From assembly GCA_033439265.1 (NCBI GenBank), contig JAVTVX010000001.1, positions 513,501 to 577,500 of the forward strand: DNA of 64,000 nt. Reading direction: 5' to 3'. Below the pieces are notes generated by a model that was not told where the DNA came from, ran no database searches, and was given only the letters and a program-made list of their open reading frames with translations. This document shows positions 33,809 through 46,150 of the stretch, piece after piece; positions within the stretch are counted from its first letter, which is position 1; every line of letters starts with the position of its first letter. This DNA is from Dillenia suffruticosa. Lineage: Eukaryota; Streptophyta; Magnoliopsida; Dilleniales; Dilleniaceae. Position numbers and translations under genes: made by a program.

Positions 33809-36800
33809 TTATACATCAAATAGTTGCGGATATTGATTCCGCATTAATTCTTCGGTTTTCCAAATCTGTTTTTCGACTTGATTGTTTCTCCATAGCACTT
33901 TAACCATAGGGATCTGCTTATTTCTCAACTGCTTTATCTGCCTATCAATGATTTTCGCCAGTTGTACCTTGAAACTCAAATTCTCATTCAATTCCACTAA
34001 AGGTGCTTGCAATATGTGTGAGGGATCCGATAAATATTTCTTCAATATGGAAACGTGAAAAACGTTATGGATCCTCTACAATTCCGACGGTAATTCTAAC
34101 CAGTATGCCACTTGTCCAATCCTTTCTAGAATTTTGAAGGGACCGATATAAAGAGAATTTAATTTTCCCTATTTTTGAAAACGGATTACGCCCTTTCAAG
34201 GAGATATATTCAAAAACATCATATTTCTTTCTTCAAATTCTAAAGGTCTTATTCTCTTGTCAGCATAGCTCTTTTGTCGATCTTGAGCCACTTTCATTTT
34301 TTCCCAAATCAGCTTCACTTTCTCTTTAGTGACCTCGATCATTTCTATGTTTTCAATCTTTTTCTCTCCAACTTCATCCCAACACAAGGGAGTACGACAC
34401 TTCCTTCCATAAAATGTTTCATATGGAGACATCCCTATACTTGTTTGATAACTGTTGTTGTAGGCAAATTAAACCAACGGAAGGAGTCTATCCCAACTAC
34501 CTTGAAATTCCATAACACATGCCCTAAGCATGTCCTCCAATGTTTGGATGGTGCGCTCCGATTGTCCATCGGTTTAGGGATGAAAAGCAATATGAATTTC
34601 AACTTAGTCCCTAAGGACTTTTGCAACTTTGGTCAAAATCTAGAAGTGAATCGAGAATTACGGTCCGATACAATAGACACCGGTACTCCGTGAAGCCTTA
34701 CGATTTCATCAATATACAACTTTGTCAATCTTTCCAAGGAATAAGTATTCTGAATCGACAGGAAGTGAGTCGATTTGGTGAGACAGTCTACAATCACCCA
34801 TATGGTATTGTAACGGCTCGGAGTACGTGGCAATCCCACCACAAAATTCATAGTGATATGTTTCCATTTCCATTTGGGAATTGGTAGTGGTTGAAGTGTT
34901 TTTGCCGGTTTTTGATATTCAGCGTTGATCTGCTAGCATACAAGACACCTCACCACAAATTCGGCTATCTATCTCTTCTTCCCAGACTACCAATATGATT
35001 CTTTGATGGTTCGGTATATTTTGGTACTCCCCGGATGCATAGCATAGGCCGAGGAATACGCCTCTTCGAGCATAGCCTTCCAGAGATCTTCATTTTTTGG
35101 AATGCATGTGCGTTTCCCATACACTGTAATTCCATCATCCCGAATCCGGAATTCACCACATTCCAATTTTTGAATTTTCTCAACAATACCCTTCAATTCA
35201 TTATCGGTAGCCTGAAGCTCCCGAATGTGATCCGTCAATGTGGGTCTCACCACAAACTTGGCTAATAAAATACCTTGATCATCTTTAACCAACTCGATTC
35301 CAAGTACTCAGAGTCCCACTAAACAAGAGAGGTAAGAACTCTCTTGGAATGTCGTAGATGAGGATTTGCGGCTTAAAGTATCAGCAAGAACATTTGCCTT
35401 CAGTTGGCGAGAAGCGTAAACAATTACCTTATCACCTTGCATCAGTACGCACCCTAATCCTTGCTTGCTAGCATTACTGTACACCACATAATCGCCACCG
35501 CCATTAGTAGGGAGAGCAAGGATAGGAGCAGAGGTCAACCTTTGCTTAAGCTCTTGAAAACTATCCCTACAATTTTCATCCCATTCGAACTTGATTCCTT
35601 TTCGAGTTAAATTGATCGGAACTGCTATTTTCGAGAATCTTTCTACGAATCTCCGATAATACCTTGCTAATCCGAGAAAATTTCGCACCTAAGTGACATT
35701 TTTTGGCTACTCCCACTTTAGAATGACTTCTACCTTCTTTGGATCCACAAAAATCCTGTCACTAGAAACTACATGTCCCAAAAATCCAATCTCTCTTAAC
35801 CAAAATTCGCATTTTGAGAACTTGACATACAACTCTTTATCCCTAAGAGTTTGCAAATGATTTGGAGATATTCGGAATGCTCTTCATCACTTTTGGAATA
35901 CACCAAAATGTCATTGATAAAGAATATGACAAATTTATCAAGATAGAGATAAAACACTCGATTCATGAGATCCATGAAAGCCGCAAGAGCATTCGTCAAC
36001 CCAAAGGGCATTACCAGGAATTCGTAGTGTCTATACCGTGTTTTAAACGCGGTCTTGTGAACATCACTACCCTTGATCTTCAACTGATGATAACCAGATC
36101 TCAAGTCGATCTTTGAAAAGACACTTGCACCTTGAAGTTCATCGAACAGATCATCAATTCCCGGAAGAGAATACTTATTCTTGATTGTTGCCTTGTTGAG
36201 TTGTCGGTAGTCGATACATAATCGGAGAGTTCCGTCTTTTTTCTTCACAAACATGACCGGAGCACCCCAAGATGAAGTGTTCGGTCGGATAAATCCTTTC
36301 TCTAACAACTCTTGGAGCTGAACCTTCAGCTTTTTCAACTCTGCAGGTGTCATTCGATATAGGGGAATAAAAATTGGTGCGGTACCAGGAATTAGATCTA
36401 TGATGAAATCGAACTCCCAGTTTGGTGGCAACCTAGGCAACTCTTTCAAAAAAATATCCGGAAACTCATTCACCACAGGAACATCGTCCAGACTAGGACT
36501 TCCTACCGTGGTATCAACAATGTGTGCACATAAGCTTCACATCCCTTATGCACTAGTTTCCGTGCTTTAAGAGCTGAAATTATACAACTCGGCAACACTC
36601 GCCGTTCTTCGGCGAATATAAGCAAGGGATGTCCTGGCTTTCGGAATTCCACTTCCTTAGTGAACCAATTCACAGAAGCTCGTTGAACATACAGCCAATC
36701 CATACTTAGAATGGTGTCAAAATTTTTTATTTCTAACGAAATCAAATCCGTCTCGAAAGTTACTTCCCCTATTTTTACCTCACAAGACTTATACACTGTA

Positions 36801-36958
36801 TCCCTGATTAAATGTTCTCCCAAAGGTGTGATAACCAATATTTCCTCAACAAGTGGAACTAAAGGCTTATCAGAATGCCCGGCAAACCCCGAACTCACAA
36901 AGGAATGATTAGACCCGGTATCTATGAGCACATGTGCATCAACATAAAAAATTTTCAT
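33809..36958 (-). pseudogene. Element 1 pol remnant: PR, RT, RNase H, IN, chromodomain
   Basis: Read right to left in broken frames. Protease at 36958-36503 has the active site LIDTGSNHSF. RT at 36476-35796 has [23 protein letters not shown] and MPFGLTNA; its catalytic motif reads [10 protein letters not shown] where FIDDILVYS is normal, so one of the two active-site aspartates is Asn. RNase H-side sequence lies at 35688-35308 (FLGLARYYRRF). Integrase zinc and core parts are at 35292-34987 and 34851-34633 ([21 protein letters not shown]). A chromodomain-like end is at 34045-33809 (MVKVLWRNNQVEKQIWKTEE). Multiple stops and frameshifts make it non-functional. The chromodomain places it in the Tekay/Del chromovirus lineage. 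Confidence 0.88.
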
Positions 36959-37067
36959 CGTACCTATAATTATAAACCATAAACAAAGTCATATCACCCA
37001 CATTCTTTAAGCCATGATCACAACAATCAAATTATAACCATAAACCATTTATGTCACATTTTCAATT

Positions 37068-38465
37068 TCAAAACTTAAAATTTAATAGAAATTTACCTGT
37101 GACTACATTAGGATTAACTTGGGCATCTTCATTTGTCATAACATAGATTCGGGTCTTAGTTCTAGGTTGGGGGCGTTGTGTAGGGGTAGCTACAGTATTA
37201 CTTCCTGTGCCTGTCCTTGGTGCATTGCTAGTGGAAAGTATAGGAGCAATCGTCGGATCTCTTCTAGAACTGCTTGGGGGACCTCGAATTTGCCAACTTC
37301 CTTGTCCTTCTATATTCAATTCCATACAAGAGTGCCAAAAGTGACCCTCCTTTCCACAATGTTAGCATCTTTTGGGTTCCCTGCATGGACCAGGATGACG
37401 GCCTTTGCAATTTAGGCAAATTTCTCCTCTGCCACCCCTAGACCCTACTCCCATACTAATAGTTCTGCTGGGAGCACTCAGCCTATAAGTCGATTAACTT
37501 TGAAGAAAGCCAACTGACCCTGAAAAGGATCCACCACTATAAGAGCCAGTACCTCGACTCTTTTTAAAACCTTGACTCAAACTGGAGCCACTAGGTCTCT
37601 TCCTCTTCCCATGGTGCTCCCTAACTTTGCTTCTCTCCATCACCACTTTCTCGGCTCTCAAAGCTAAGTCCCAAATGTCTCGAAAGTTAAGCCCCTTGGT
37701 GATTGACATTCTCTCTCATACACTCAAATTCAGCCCTGACTCAAACTTGGAACACAGAGACTCCTCGGAGTTCACAAACTCCGGAACGTAAATGACAAGT
37801 TCTCTCAACTCTAACTCATACTCAGATACTGTTTTGTTTCCCTGAGCTAACTTGAAAAATTCCTTTCTTTTTTTATTCTGATAGAATTGGGTGTAGTATT
37901 CCTTCTCGAATGTCCTTAGGAATTCTGTCCAAGTAGGAGGAACGGGAGCCCTTCTCTTCACATTCTCCCACCATGTTCTCGCACCTTTGTCCAACAGTTT
38001 CACCGCCACCTATAATTTCATCTCATCGCTTAATCTCATGTCGAAGACGGTCTCTTGAATGTGGCCAATCCATTCCTTGGCCATTGTAGCATTAGAAGTG
38101 CCTGCAAATGTTTCACACCCTAGTTGTCTTGCTTCCTTTAGCAGCTTTGACAGCTCTACAGCAGGGCGATTGATTGTTGTATCAACCAGAGGAGGGGGTG
38201 CTATTGGTGTAATAGGCGTAGCAACTGGCATTGAAGGAGTAGTCGGTGGAGGAGCTGAAGTCGCATGTGGAGCTTGGTACTGTGCTCCGAAAGTGCTCCA
38301 CCACTCCATTACTTGCTGAAGAGCAGCAATAGGAGGAGCAGAAATCCCGGTAGGAGGAGCCGGGTGTATAGGTATGGAAGGAGGAAGAGCATGCGAGGAC
38401 GACTCATCCTCATGCTCCGGTGGAGGAATGTCGTTCACATTCCTCATTCTCCTTCGTGGAGACAT
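37068..38465 (-). pseudogene. Element 1 gag remnant
   Basis: Starts at ATG 38465 (MSPRRRMRNVNDIPPPEHED). The capsid region includes LLKEARQLGCETFAGT and TWWENVKRRAP, and is interrupted by stops near 38010 and 37710. The CCHC zinc knuckle near 37340 has a stop codon right after its first cysteine (C-stop-HCGKEGHFWHSC). Gag similarity ends near 37090 with a frameshift before the protease. Confidence 0.85.
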
Positions 38466-38720
38466 AGTGATCTACACAAAAAGAAGTTACGATTAAATCA
38501 AGGAGTTAAGCAAAGGCTAATACTTAACCCCCTAAAAAGAATATTTCTAATTTACTAAGAAATCCAGGGAAGACTCTGTATATTCTCCGGAGACTTTTAA
38601 AAGATTTCAAAATCCTTAAAAAAAACTTTTGAGACATTTGGAAACAATTGAAAACGTTTCAAAACCATCAACCTTTTAACATTTAAAATCGTAAACCGGA
38701 TGCTTTGATACCAATAAAGC

Positions 38721-41039
38721 TGTCACGCCCCGATTTTCGGATCGACCACGCAACAGCCACCGTGTTGTCTCAATACACGGGCAGAACCTCCCCAAATACT
38801 GGGACTCCGCAAGGCTACAAGTCAGTTCAACAACTCATCCAATACACAACTCCATCAGAAATAGGGAAATTATATAGCAATGCACATGCAAAGGACACAT
38901 CCGGTCCATCCTTGTACGCACGAGCATGCGGCGACACACAAATGAGACGGGGGTTCCTGTATATGCATGCATGCAAAATTGACCATTCCAACCGTTTCAG
39001 AATTCTCAGCGCAATTAAAACATTTAAAACCAAAGAAATCCTAAATTATAATCACAGGATTTTACTAACACTCGCACGAAAAAACGAGCTAGCGTCAGTA
39101 AAATCCAAACGGTTATGAGATGTATAGAATTTCACAAATTCAAAATAAAGTATCGAAATTCAGAATTTCAATCCAAATGTCCCAAATAAGAGTTAACAGA
39201 AAATGAACAAGTTTCGTATAAATTCCAACACAAACTATGTAAGAATTCCTTCAATACTTGCTCCCATATACGAAACAAGTATTGATTTAATCCATACTAA
39301 AAGAATTATACAAGTCTTCCCTTTCATGGATTTCCAAATCAACTAAAATAATTCTACATCACTGTAATACCTATACAAAACAGCAAAAATCCTTTGCAAA
39401 CTTCAATCCCCGTACAGTCTCCACACTAAGTATCTTCTGTAAAATGTGAAAAGATGGGTGAGTATTGGAAAATACTCAGTGAGTGGAGTGTAATGGTATG
39501 ATTGTGTGATAAATGAGAGATGAATGTGGGAAAATTAAAATATATCTCATAAACAACACTTTATATGTAAAATCATTCTCAATAAATCAGATAGTTCAAA
39601 AATTATGCATTCACATAAATTATTCCTTTAGAAATTCACAAGGATCCCATACAAATCACTTCCGTTGTGACTTTGGCCGAACCCAGACGGAAGCCCGCCA
39701 AGGGGTTTCCATTTCTGTATTTCAAAATACTACCCTCTTCCTTGGCATTGGCTTGTACCTCACCAGGATGCAATCCGGATAGTCCGACGTGGCAGATAAG
39801 AGGCCGTGTACACCTCTCTCGCAATAAAACCCCACCCACGTCACTCTGTCGAGTCACTCAGTGGAGGGAATGACTATAACCATTACACTCGTGTACCATC
39901 ATTTCATAATCATTCAAATTATAGTCAATGTGTCATATTTCATCAAACAAATTCCGAAATTCATGCTACAAGCATTTACAAAATCCAATATCAAATGCAA
40001 ATGACACAGGTTCATTGATAATTACATATAATGCATTCGTAATTTAAATTTCCAGTTCAGACATTCTACAATTACAAATAATTTCATATAACACTTGTAA
40101 AAATCATTCAAAATATTTCACAAAAGAATTTAAAATCATTTACTCATTTATACCACAATGGACCATCCACTCACCTTTAGAGAGGGTATCCACTCTCTAT
40201 ACCTTATCGATACTTAAGGGATTTCCTTTCAAGCTCCAATGGATCTTCCTAAATCAATAATAACAATCATGAGATAGTACAAATCATAAATCTTAACACA
40301 TTCTCTCATCTTAAACAATCTACACTTAGAAATTCTCTCACCTATGGTTTGTGCAAATTGCAACCCTAGTGTCCGCGCACCTACAACTTGGTCCGAACTC
40401 CAGTAATGTTTCTAAACCGAAACACACTTTAGCAATTAACCCTAATTTCCAAGAGAATCAAAACCCCTAAACTATTGATTAGAGAATCATTCATACCTGC
40501 GTAGAGAAGGGAGTGCAGATTCACAAAGGCCTAGGGTTTTTGCGGGTCTAGCATCCGTGTGCCATTCAATTCATTCAGGGACCTACAATGCTTTCAATTT
40601 GAAGCAAAGTTTAGTATTTAGGTTCAATCACCAAAGGAAATCGAAACCCTAGAATTTATCAATCAGAAATTCGTACCACATGTGCAGGGAATGAATCGAA
40701 ATCTCGGCTAGGATTCTTGAGGGCCTAATGATGATGCAGAGTTGGGGCCTTAATGGGGATTGTAGCAAGGTTCTCGGCAAAGGGCAGCGCCGCGCGTGAA
40801 CAGGTGAGGGAGACAGAGCGCTGTCGTGTTCGCGGAGAGAAGAAGAGGTGGTCGCGCTCGCGGGAGAGAAGAAGCTGTCGCACGCGAGCGGGAGAGAGAG
40901 AGAGAGAGAGAGAGAGAGAATCGAGAGAGGGAGAGATTGGGGGCGAGAGATGAGAGAGAATGACGGGAGAGAAATGAGGGAAAGGGAAAGTGACATTTGA
41001 TTTTCACTTTTTTTTTTGTTTCTTTTTGTAGGTGCCACA
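38721..41039 (-). repeat. Element 1 5' LTR
   Basis: 2319 bp, ending on the minus strand in GGGGCGTGACA next to the primer-binding site. It has a shorter GA tract (40891-40919) than its partner. Confidence 0.88.
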
Positions 41040-41400
41040 CAAATAGCACTGGTACTGCTAATAAATTGTGGACCCACATCAAATTCTCGCTTAAGGATAA
41101 TCTTAGTGCTAGATCTTGCAATCGACAAAGCAATTTAGAACAATTCACATGCAAACATCTACCATCGCAGAACACTACGAGCGAATCAAATCTTTTGTCA
41201 ATTTGTTGGCAAACATTGATAGCCCAGTATCAGAAGCCGCTCTTGTCCTTCAACTCCTACATGGCCCTGATGAAAAATATGACACCTCTTGCTAACATCA
41301 TTAAATACGAAGAGCCATTGCTATCTTTTCTTAAAACTTGATCTATGCTTCTCATCGAAGAAGCTTGTCTCTCATATGTTTTGCCAAACATGTTGATCAC
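41040..41400 (+). mobile_element. Ty1/copia gag remnant, 3' part
   Basis: This continues the copia gag split by element 1: NKLWTHIKFSLKDN, then in a shifted frame NLLANIDSPVSEAALVLQLL and HGPDEKYDT, a typical copia gag (UBN2-like) series. It degenerates before 41600; no 3' LTR matching 30175-30317 is present. The original copia insertion therefore lost its 3' end, perhaps when the junction with block B formed. Confidence 0.65.
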
Positions 41401-41605
41401 ACCCCAATTGAATATTTAGTAGAGACAAAAAGAAATTAAGATAAATTTGAAAATAATATAATTAATACTTCATCGAATTTCTATGGTGACATTTAAAATG
41501 GGATAAAAAATGGAGATATGAAAAAAATTGAAAAATGATATTTTAAAAATACAGAAAAAAACCCTTAGAAAATTAGTAACAAAAATCTGATAAGTGAATT
41601 TCGCC

Positions 41606-41753
41606 ATTGTCCATGCATCAAGGATGGCGTCGAGTCGGTCTGACCGTCTGGTTTCGCTCCAAAACTAACGACATTGTATGCTGCATTGGCTGGTTGAAGC
41701 AGAATCGAGAAAGTGAACAAGAAGTTAATAGAGAAAGGCATGAACTTCGACAT
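41606..41753 (-). pseudogene. Polygalacturonase fragment PG3, 5' end only
   Basis: The signal peptide and first mature residues are closely similar to PG2 (MSKFMPFSINFLF..., [17 protein letters not shown]). A small deletion then shifts the frame (PG2 CTCAAGAAAGGATGG versus ATCAAGGATGG here), and similarity ends at about 41606 in unrelated sequence. Exons 2-4 are absent. Upstream sequence to about 42035 matches the PG2 promoter region with a roughly 1-kb internal deletion, and the TATA box is mutated. This marks the left edge of block B. Confidence 0.85.
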
Positions 41754-43231
41754 CTTCTCCCTGAGAGAATTAGAGTTTGGATATTAGAGTTGACATTTGA
41801 CAACTATGTCTTGTCTTTCATGCTGCCATGGAAGGCTTTGCATTAGCTGGGATACATGTCCATGTTACACGTGGAGGAAGGCCGGAGGTTATAAAGGCGT
41901 GTCTCTAGGCCACCAACTACGTGAGTCCAATTCAAACAATCATTAGGTGCGTGCTTAGCCCAATCATCTTCTGCCATCGGTCTCGCTTGCTTCGCAGTAC
42001 CAATTAGTTGGTATTATTGATGAAATCATGTTAAGCAATAACATATGTAACATAATATATGAGGGCTAAGAGCAGGGGTATATGACACTACTGATCATAT
42101 GTCACGCCCCGAACCGGGATCGTGAACAGCCGCCCGTTGTCCCTGGATGCCGGCTGGATTTTTACAGAAAATCGGGCAGAACCTCCCCATAAATCGGAGG
42201 TTTCCCATGTACAATTTCACCTGTATATGACATTCATCCAGTACAAATAAACAATTGGCCATCCCGGCCTCTCCAAAATCAACAATATCCACAGCCAACA
42301 TCCAGAACAACGCAAGGCTATAAAGTTTCTAACAGTCCTAGCAACAGACCTCTACTGTCATGCCCAACTAGAGCATGAGCAGCCGCCACATCGAGCGGAC
42401 TTAAATTCTACGCATATATAAAATAAATTCCCAAATTATTTTTAAATATTTACAAATGCCTCAATGCAACGAAATAATCAACACGCGAGTTTCGCGAAAT
42501 AAAGTCCATAATTTATACAGTCATCCCAGAAAATTTATATAAATACATTGGTCAATCTAAAACCTCCAATACATAATAATATCACCAATCATCATAGCGG
42601 AAGAGATGGAAAATATCCATACCCAATCCCAGTGGTATCTCCTCGATCCAACACTAATCCTGTGGGAAAGAAAGTGAGGGATGAGTATCTATGGGAGGAT
42701 ACTCAGTAAGTGAGGGGATTGACATCATGCTATCAATATCGAGGTGAATTTGGAGTGTCAAAGCATAAGATAAGAAAATATCCATAGTGTGCAAACCAAT
42801 CATGTTATTTCAAAATCATATATAATACGCACACATCAGAAAGCAAGATATGCATCCTAAAATTTTACATCAATGTCATGAAGAACCGGCCAATGAAATA
42901 TTCCCGGCAATGGTCTACCTCGACCAAGGACGGCGCATTGGGGGTTTTTCCAAATGCAAGTATTAAAGAATGGTTCTCTGCCCCAATGTTGGCCACAGAC
43001 TACCCCAACTAGCCTGTAAAAAAAATATATAGTGTACATATGACTAGTCGGCCGTGTATGGTGCCCCCGCCTGGTGCTAGACGGAGCCGTACTCAACGTC
43101 CTCTCCGATGAGGGTCAACCTGGGACACCCATACACACGACAATCTGGCGGATACCTCCGGCCGAAGCGTATCCGGACACAAGGGGTGCCTCTACCAGAT
43201 GTCCTTCGTAGCTACGGATCACAATATCAAA

Positions 43232-43420
43232 TCGGCCGGGCACGTAGCCCCATGCATCCCATCACCAGTCGGCCGGGCATATAGCCCCATGCATACTATC
43301 ATAACGTCGGCCGGGCATACAGCCCAAAACATAATATCGTAAAGTCGGCCGGGCATACAGCCCAAAACATAATATCGTAAAGTCGGCCGGGCATATAGCC
43401 CAAATGTGTAAGTAAATCCA
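43232..43420. repeat. Five tandem 37-38 bp units in element 2 LTR
   Basis: Units begin TCGGCCGGGCA at 43232, 43269, 43307, 43345 and 43383, each followed by (T/C)AGCCC. The same array occurs in the other LTR at about 49204-49392. Confidence 0.9.
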
Positions 43421-44407
43421 TTTAAAACCATGTGCCAATGCAGTGAAAGCATTTAAAACATATCAATATGTCGAAAATGTGGCACAATATACGTTTATCA
43501 AAACTCATGGATGCATATCAATAAGGTCAGCAGTTAAGACACTCCAAAGGTCACAAAACATTTCATCAAATATTGGAAAGTCATAACAATCATACATTTT
43601 GCAGAAACATGTCATTTAAAAGATATTTTTGAAACATGGTTTTCAATCAATAGCGAATGTCAAAGTCCCACTCACAGTTCTACGGGAGGGAAGTCACTCC
43701 CTACTGACAAGCCAAATCGGATCTGACCGCTCGAGTCTCCAAAAGATCAACCTAAATCAGATTATCAAATTTCTGTAACATTCTATACTTAACCTTCAAT
43801 TCATAGATAATCATTTCAGAATTGGTATTTTATTCGCATTCCACTTACACTCTAAACATATACAAAACCTTTCATCTTAAATTCAATCCTAGATTCGTCC
43901 AATTTATCAATTAGAGTCAAAATCTCCTCACCTAGGGTTTTCTCGAAGCGCCGAGTCTCGTCCGAAAGTCGCTTCGGTCACTCCAAAGTCTGTAGGGTTT
44001 CCTATCAAAACAACATTTATTTGTTAGATCTAAACACATAGATCCGAAGCAAAACCCTAAGTCATTTACCTGCGTGGAGAGTCGTGGGCTGTCACGGGCT
44101 CGTGGGCCGTCACGGGCAGTCGCGGGCTCGTGGGCCACGGGCCGGACTGGGCTCGTGGGCTACAGCTAGCGGGCTCGCTGGTCTGCGGGCCAGCGGGCTG
44201 GCAGGCCGATGGGCTGAACTGGGCCGCGGGCCGTACTGGACCTGCGGGCTTGGACGGGCTGTCGGGCCTGGTGGGCCCGTGGGCTTGCTGCTGATGGGCC
44301 TGCGGCTAATGGGCCTGCAGGCTGGCGGGCCTGCGGGCCGACAGTGGCTCGCGGGCTGGTGCTCGCCCGTGCGCTGGTGCGCTGTGCTGGGGCGTGCTCG
44401 TGCACTG

Positions 44408-44470
44408 CTTGCGCGCGCTCGTGCGCTGCTCGCGCGCGCTCGTGCGCTGCTCGCGCGCGCTCGTGCGCTG
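44408..44470. repeat. 21-bp GC minisatellite, three units (3' LTR)
   Basis: Three head-to-tail copies of a 21-mer ending in GCTCGTGCGCTG. The 5' LTR has five copies at 50380-50484. Confidence 0.92.
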
Positions 44471-44972
44471 GGCCGCGCTCCGTGCACGCTCGTGCGCTGG
44501 GCCGCTCGCGCTAGTGCGCTGGGCCTCGCGCGATAGTGTGCTGGGCCTTGTGCGCTCGCGGTCCTGCGCTCGCGCTGACTCGCACCCTGGCTCGCGTGCT
44601 AGGGCGCTAGCTCGCGCGCTGCCTGGCTTGCGCTCGCGGGCTCGCTTACGCTCGCGGGCTCGCTCGAGCTCGCGGCCTCGCTCGAGCTCGCGGGCTGGGG
44701 GATCGCGCTGCTGTCGCGCGCTACCGTGGAAGAAGATGCTCGCGGAGGCTCGTGGCGGTGTGCGGCGAGGCGGAGAGAGTGCGATCGTGGGAGATCGCGA
44801 GAGGGAGAGAAGAAGAAGAAGAAGAAGAAGAAGAAGAAGAAGAAGGAGAAGGAGAAGAAGGGCGGCGGCGGCGTCGGCGGTGGAAGGCGCGGGCCAGCAG
44901 CCGAAGGAGGAAGCCGCGGGAAGATGAAAGGTCGGGGGGAGAGAGAGAGAGAGAGAGAGAGAGGGAAGGGGG

Positions 44973-45033
44973 TTAGGGTTTTAACCCTAATCCCCAATTG
45001 GGGACGCAGCGTTTTGTCCCAAAACGCTGCGTC
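44973..45033. repeat. Cluster of palindromes in element 2 U3
   Basis: Three inverted repeats in 61 bp: TTAGGGTT/AACCCTAA (44973-44990, 2-nt loop), CCCCAATTGGGG (44992-45003), and GACGCAGCGTTTTG/CAAAACGCTGCGTC (45003-45033, 3-nt loop). The last is followed by AAAATT and the long T-run. The other LTR repeats all of it (hairpin at 51051-51081). Confidence 0.9.
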
Positions 45034-45036
45034 TCC

Positions 45037-45096
<60 letters not shown>

Positions 45097-45378
45097 GCTT
45101 GGTGTTACATTTTCTAACCCCCTAAAAACAAGTTTCGTCCTCGAAACTAAAAGAAAGTAATACGCTGAACAAATGGGGGTACTGTTTCTTAAGTCTCTTA
45201 ATAGTCTCTTCGGACTCTCAGGTCTCTTCCTCGACCTGGTCTCTCCTCCCCAAAACTCTGACCAATGAAAGTTCTTTGCTCCGTAGCTTTCTGATCTATC
45301 AATCTAGAACAGCTACGTGCTGAGCTAAAACACTAAGATCCTCTCTGTCTGGCCGTCCCTCGTCAGACGTTTGAGCTC

Positions 45379-46150
45379 TTAAAAGCTCGTCTCACAACGA
45401 TCGTCCCACAAGAACTTGACGCCCTTCGTATTAATCTGGTAAGTATAGCGTCGATCCGGAAAAATCCTTCTATGAATCACCGATAACACCCCGCAAGGCC
45501 AAGGAAACTTCGCACCTCGGTCGCTGTCTGTGGCTGTTGGTGTGTTGGTCAGCCCAAATGGCATGACCACGAACTCATAATGTCCATATTGATATTCAAA
45601 TCGAAAATCGATCTTTCAGAAAACACGCGCACACTGGAACTGGTCAAATAAATCGTCACTACTAGTCAAAGGGTACCGATTCTTGATGAAAACCTTGTTT
45701 AGCTGTCTATAGTTCACACACAATCTTAGAATCCCGTCTTTCTACTTCACGAATAATCACCAGAGCACCCTAAGGCGAAGTGCTCAAACGGATAAAACCC
45801 TTGTCCAGTAATTCCCACAACTAGACCTAGAGCTCTCTAAACTCCACTGGCGCCATTCTGTATGGCAGAATAAATATAGGAGTGATCCCTGGAACTAGGT
45901 CGATATCGAAATCACCCTCCCGAATTGGGGGTAGTCCGGGTAGTTCCTCGGGGATATTTAGGAAAACCTGCACCACTGGGACCTTCTCAAGCCTCGGGTC
46001 CTCAACAGTGGTGTCGATAACATGAGTTAGGTATGCCGTGCAACCTCGCGACAAGGCTTACCCAACCCGTGGGCAAAAAGGCGCTTCTCACATACGACTG
46101 GTTCGACTCGGTGTCAAATAGGACACGAGTGTCGACTTCTCATATTGCCA
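45379..46150 (-). pseudogene. Element 2 pol remnant
   Basis: A protease stub near 46140-46085 reads FDTESNQSYV, with Glu at the position of the DTG glycine, and then stops. RT N-terminal sequence follows (PGLPPIREGDFDIDLVPG and PIFILPYRMAP, 46054-45827). The frame later reads [12 protein letters not shown] (45570-45535) and jumps directly to material normally found after the RT palm (RRYTYQINTKGVKFLW). The stretch that should contain the YxDD-type catalytic aspartates is deleted. No RNase H, integrase or chromodomain was found before the LTR at 45109. Confidence 0.85.

Larger units (their letters stand above)
31373..41044 (-). mobile_element. Ty3/gypsy chromovirus, Tekay/Del-like, full-length but decayed (element 1)
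   Basis: Complete element on the minus strand. The 5-bp target duplication CAAAT lies at 31373-31377 and 41040-41044; LTRs are 31378-33758 (3') and 38721-41039 (5'). The primer-binding site TGGTATCAAAGCA (plus-strand positions 38701-38713) sits 7 nt inside the 5' LTR, and a polypurine tract (TTTTTAGGGGGTTAAA) abuts the 3' LTR. The internal region carries gag, protease, RT, RNase H, integrase and a C-terminal chromodomain, all broken. The two LTRs differ at roughly one base in eight over their first 100 bp, so the insertion is old. It sits inside a copia gag gene. Confidence 0.92.
42100..45109 (-). repeat. Element 2 3' LTR
   Basis: 3010 bp, TGTAACACC...GGGGCGTGACA on the minus strand. From the U3 start it carries a 52-base homopolymer (T at 45041-45092 on plus), a 14-bp perfect hairpin, palindromes with a telobox-like AACCCTAA, GA and GAA tracts, then about 650 bp of GC-rich repeats (44080-44720). 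Further in are five 37-38 bp tandem units (43232-43420), each with GGCCGGGCA. Confidence 0.95.

Noticed and set aside
43232-43420. CRISPR-like array
   Set aside because: The 37-38 bp units are contiguous tandem repeats in a plant LTR with no unique spacers.
44084-44927. Long GC-rich open frames in the LTR (also 50056-50975)
   Set aside because: They read minisatellite and GAA tracts as Ala-Arg-rich or Glu/Lys runs in several frames; no domain.
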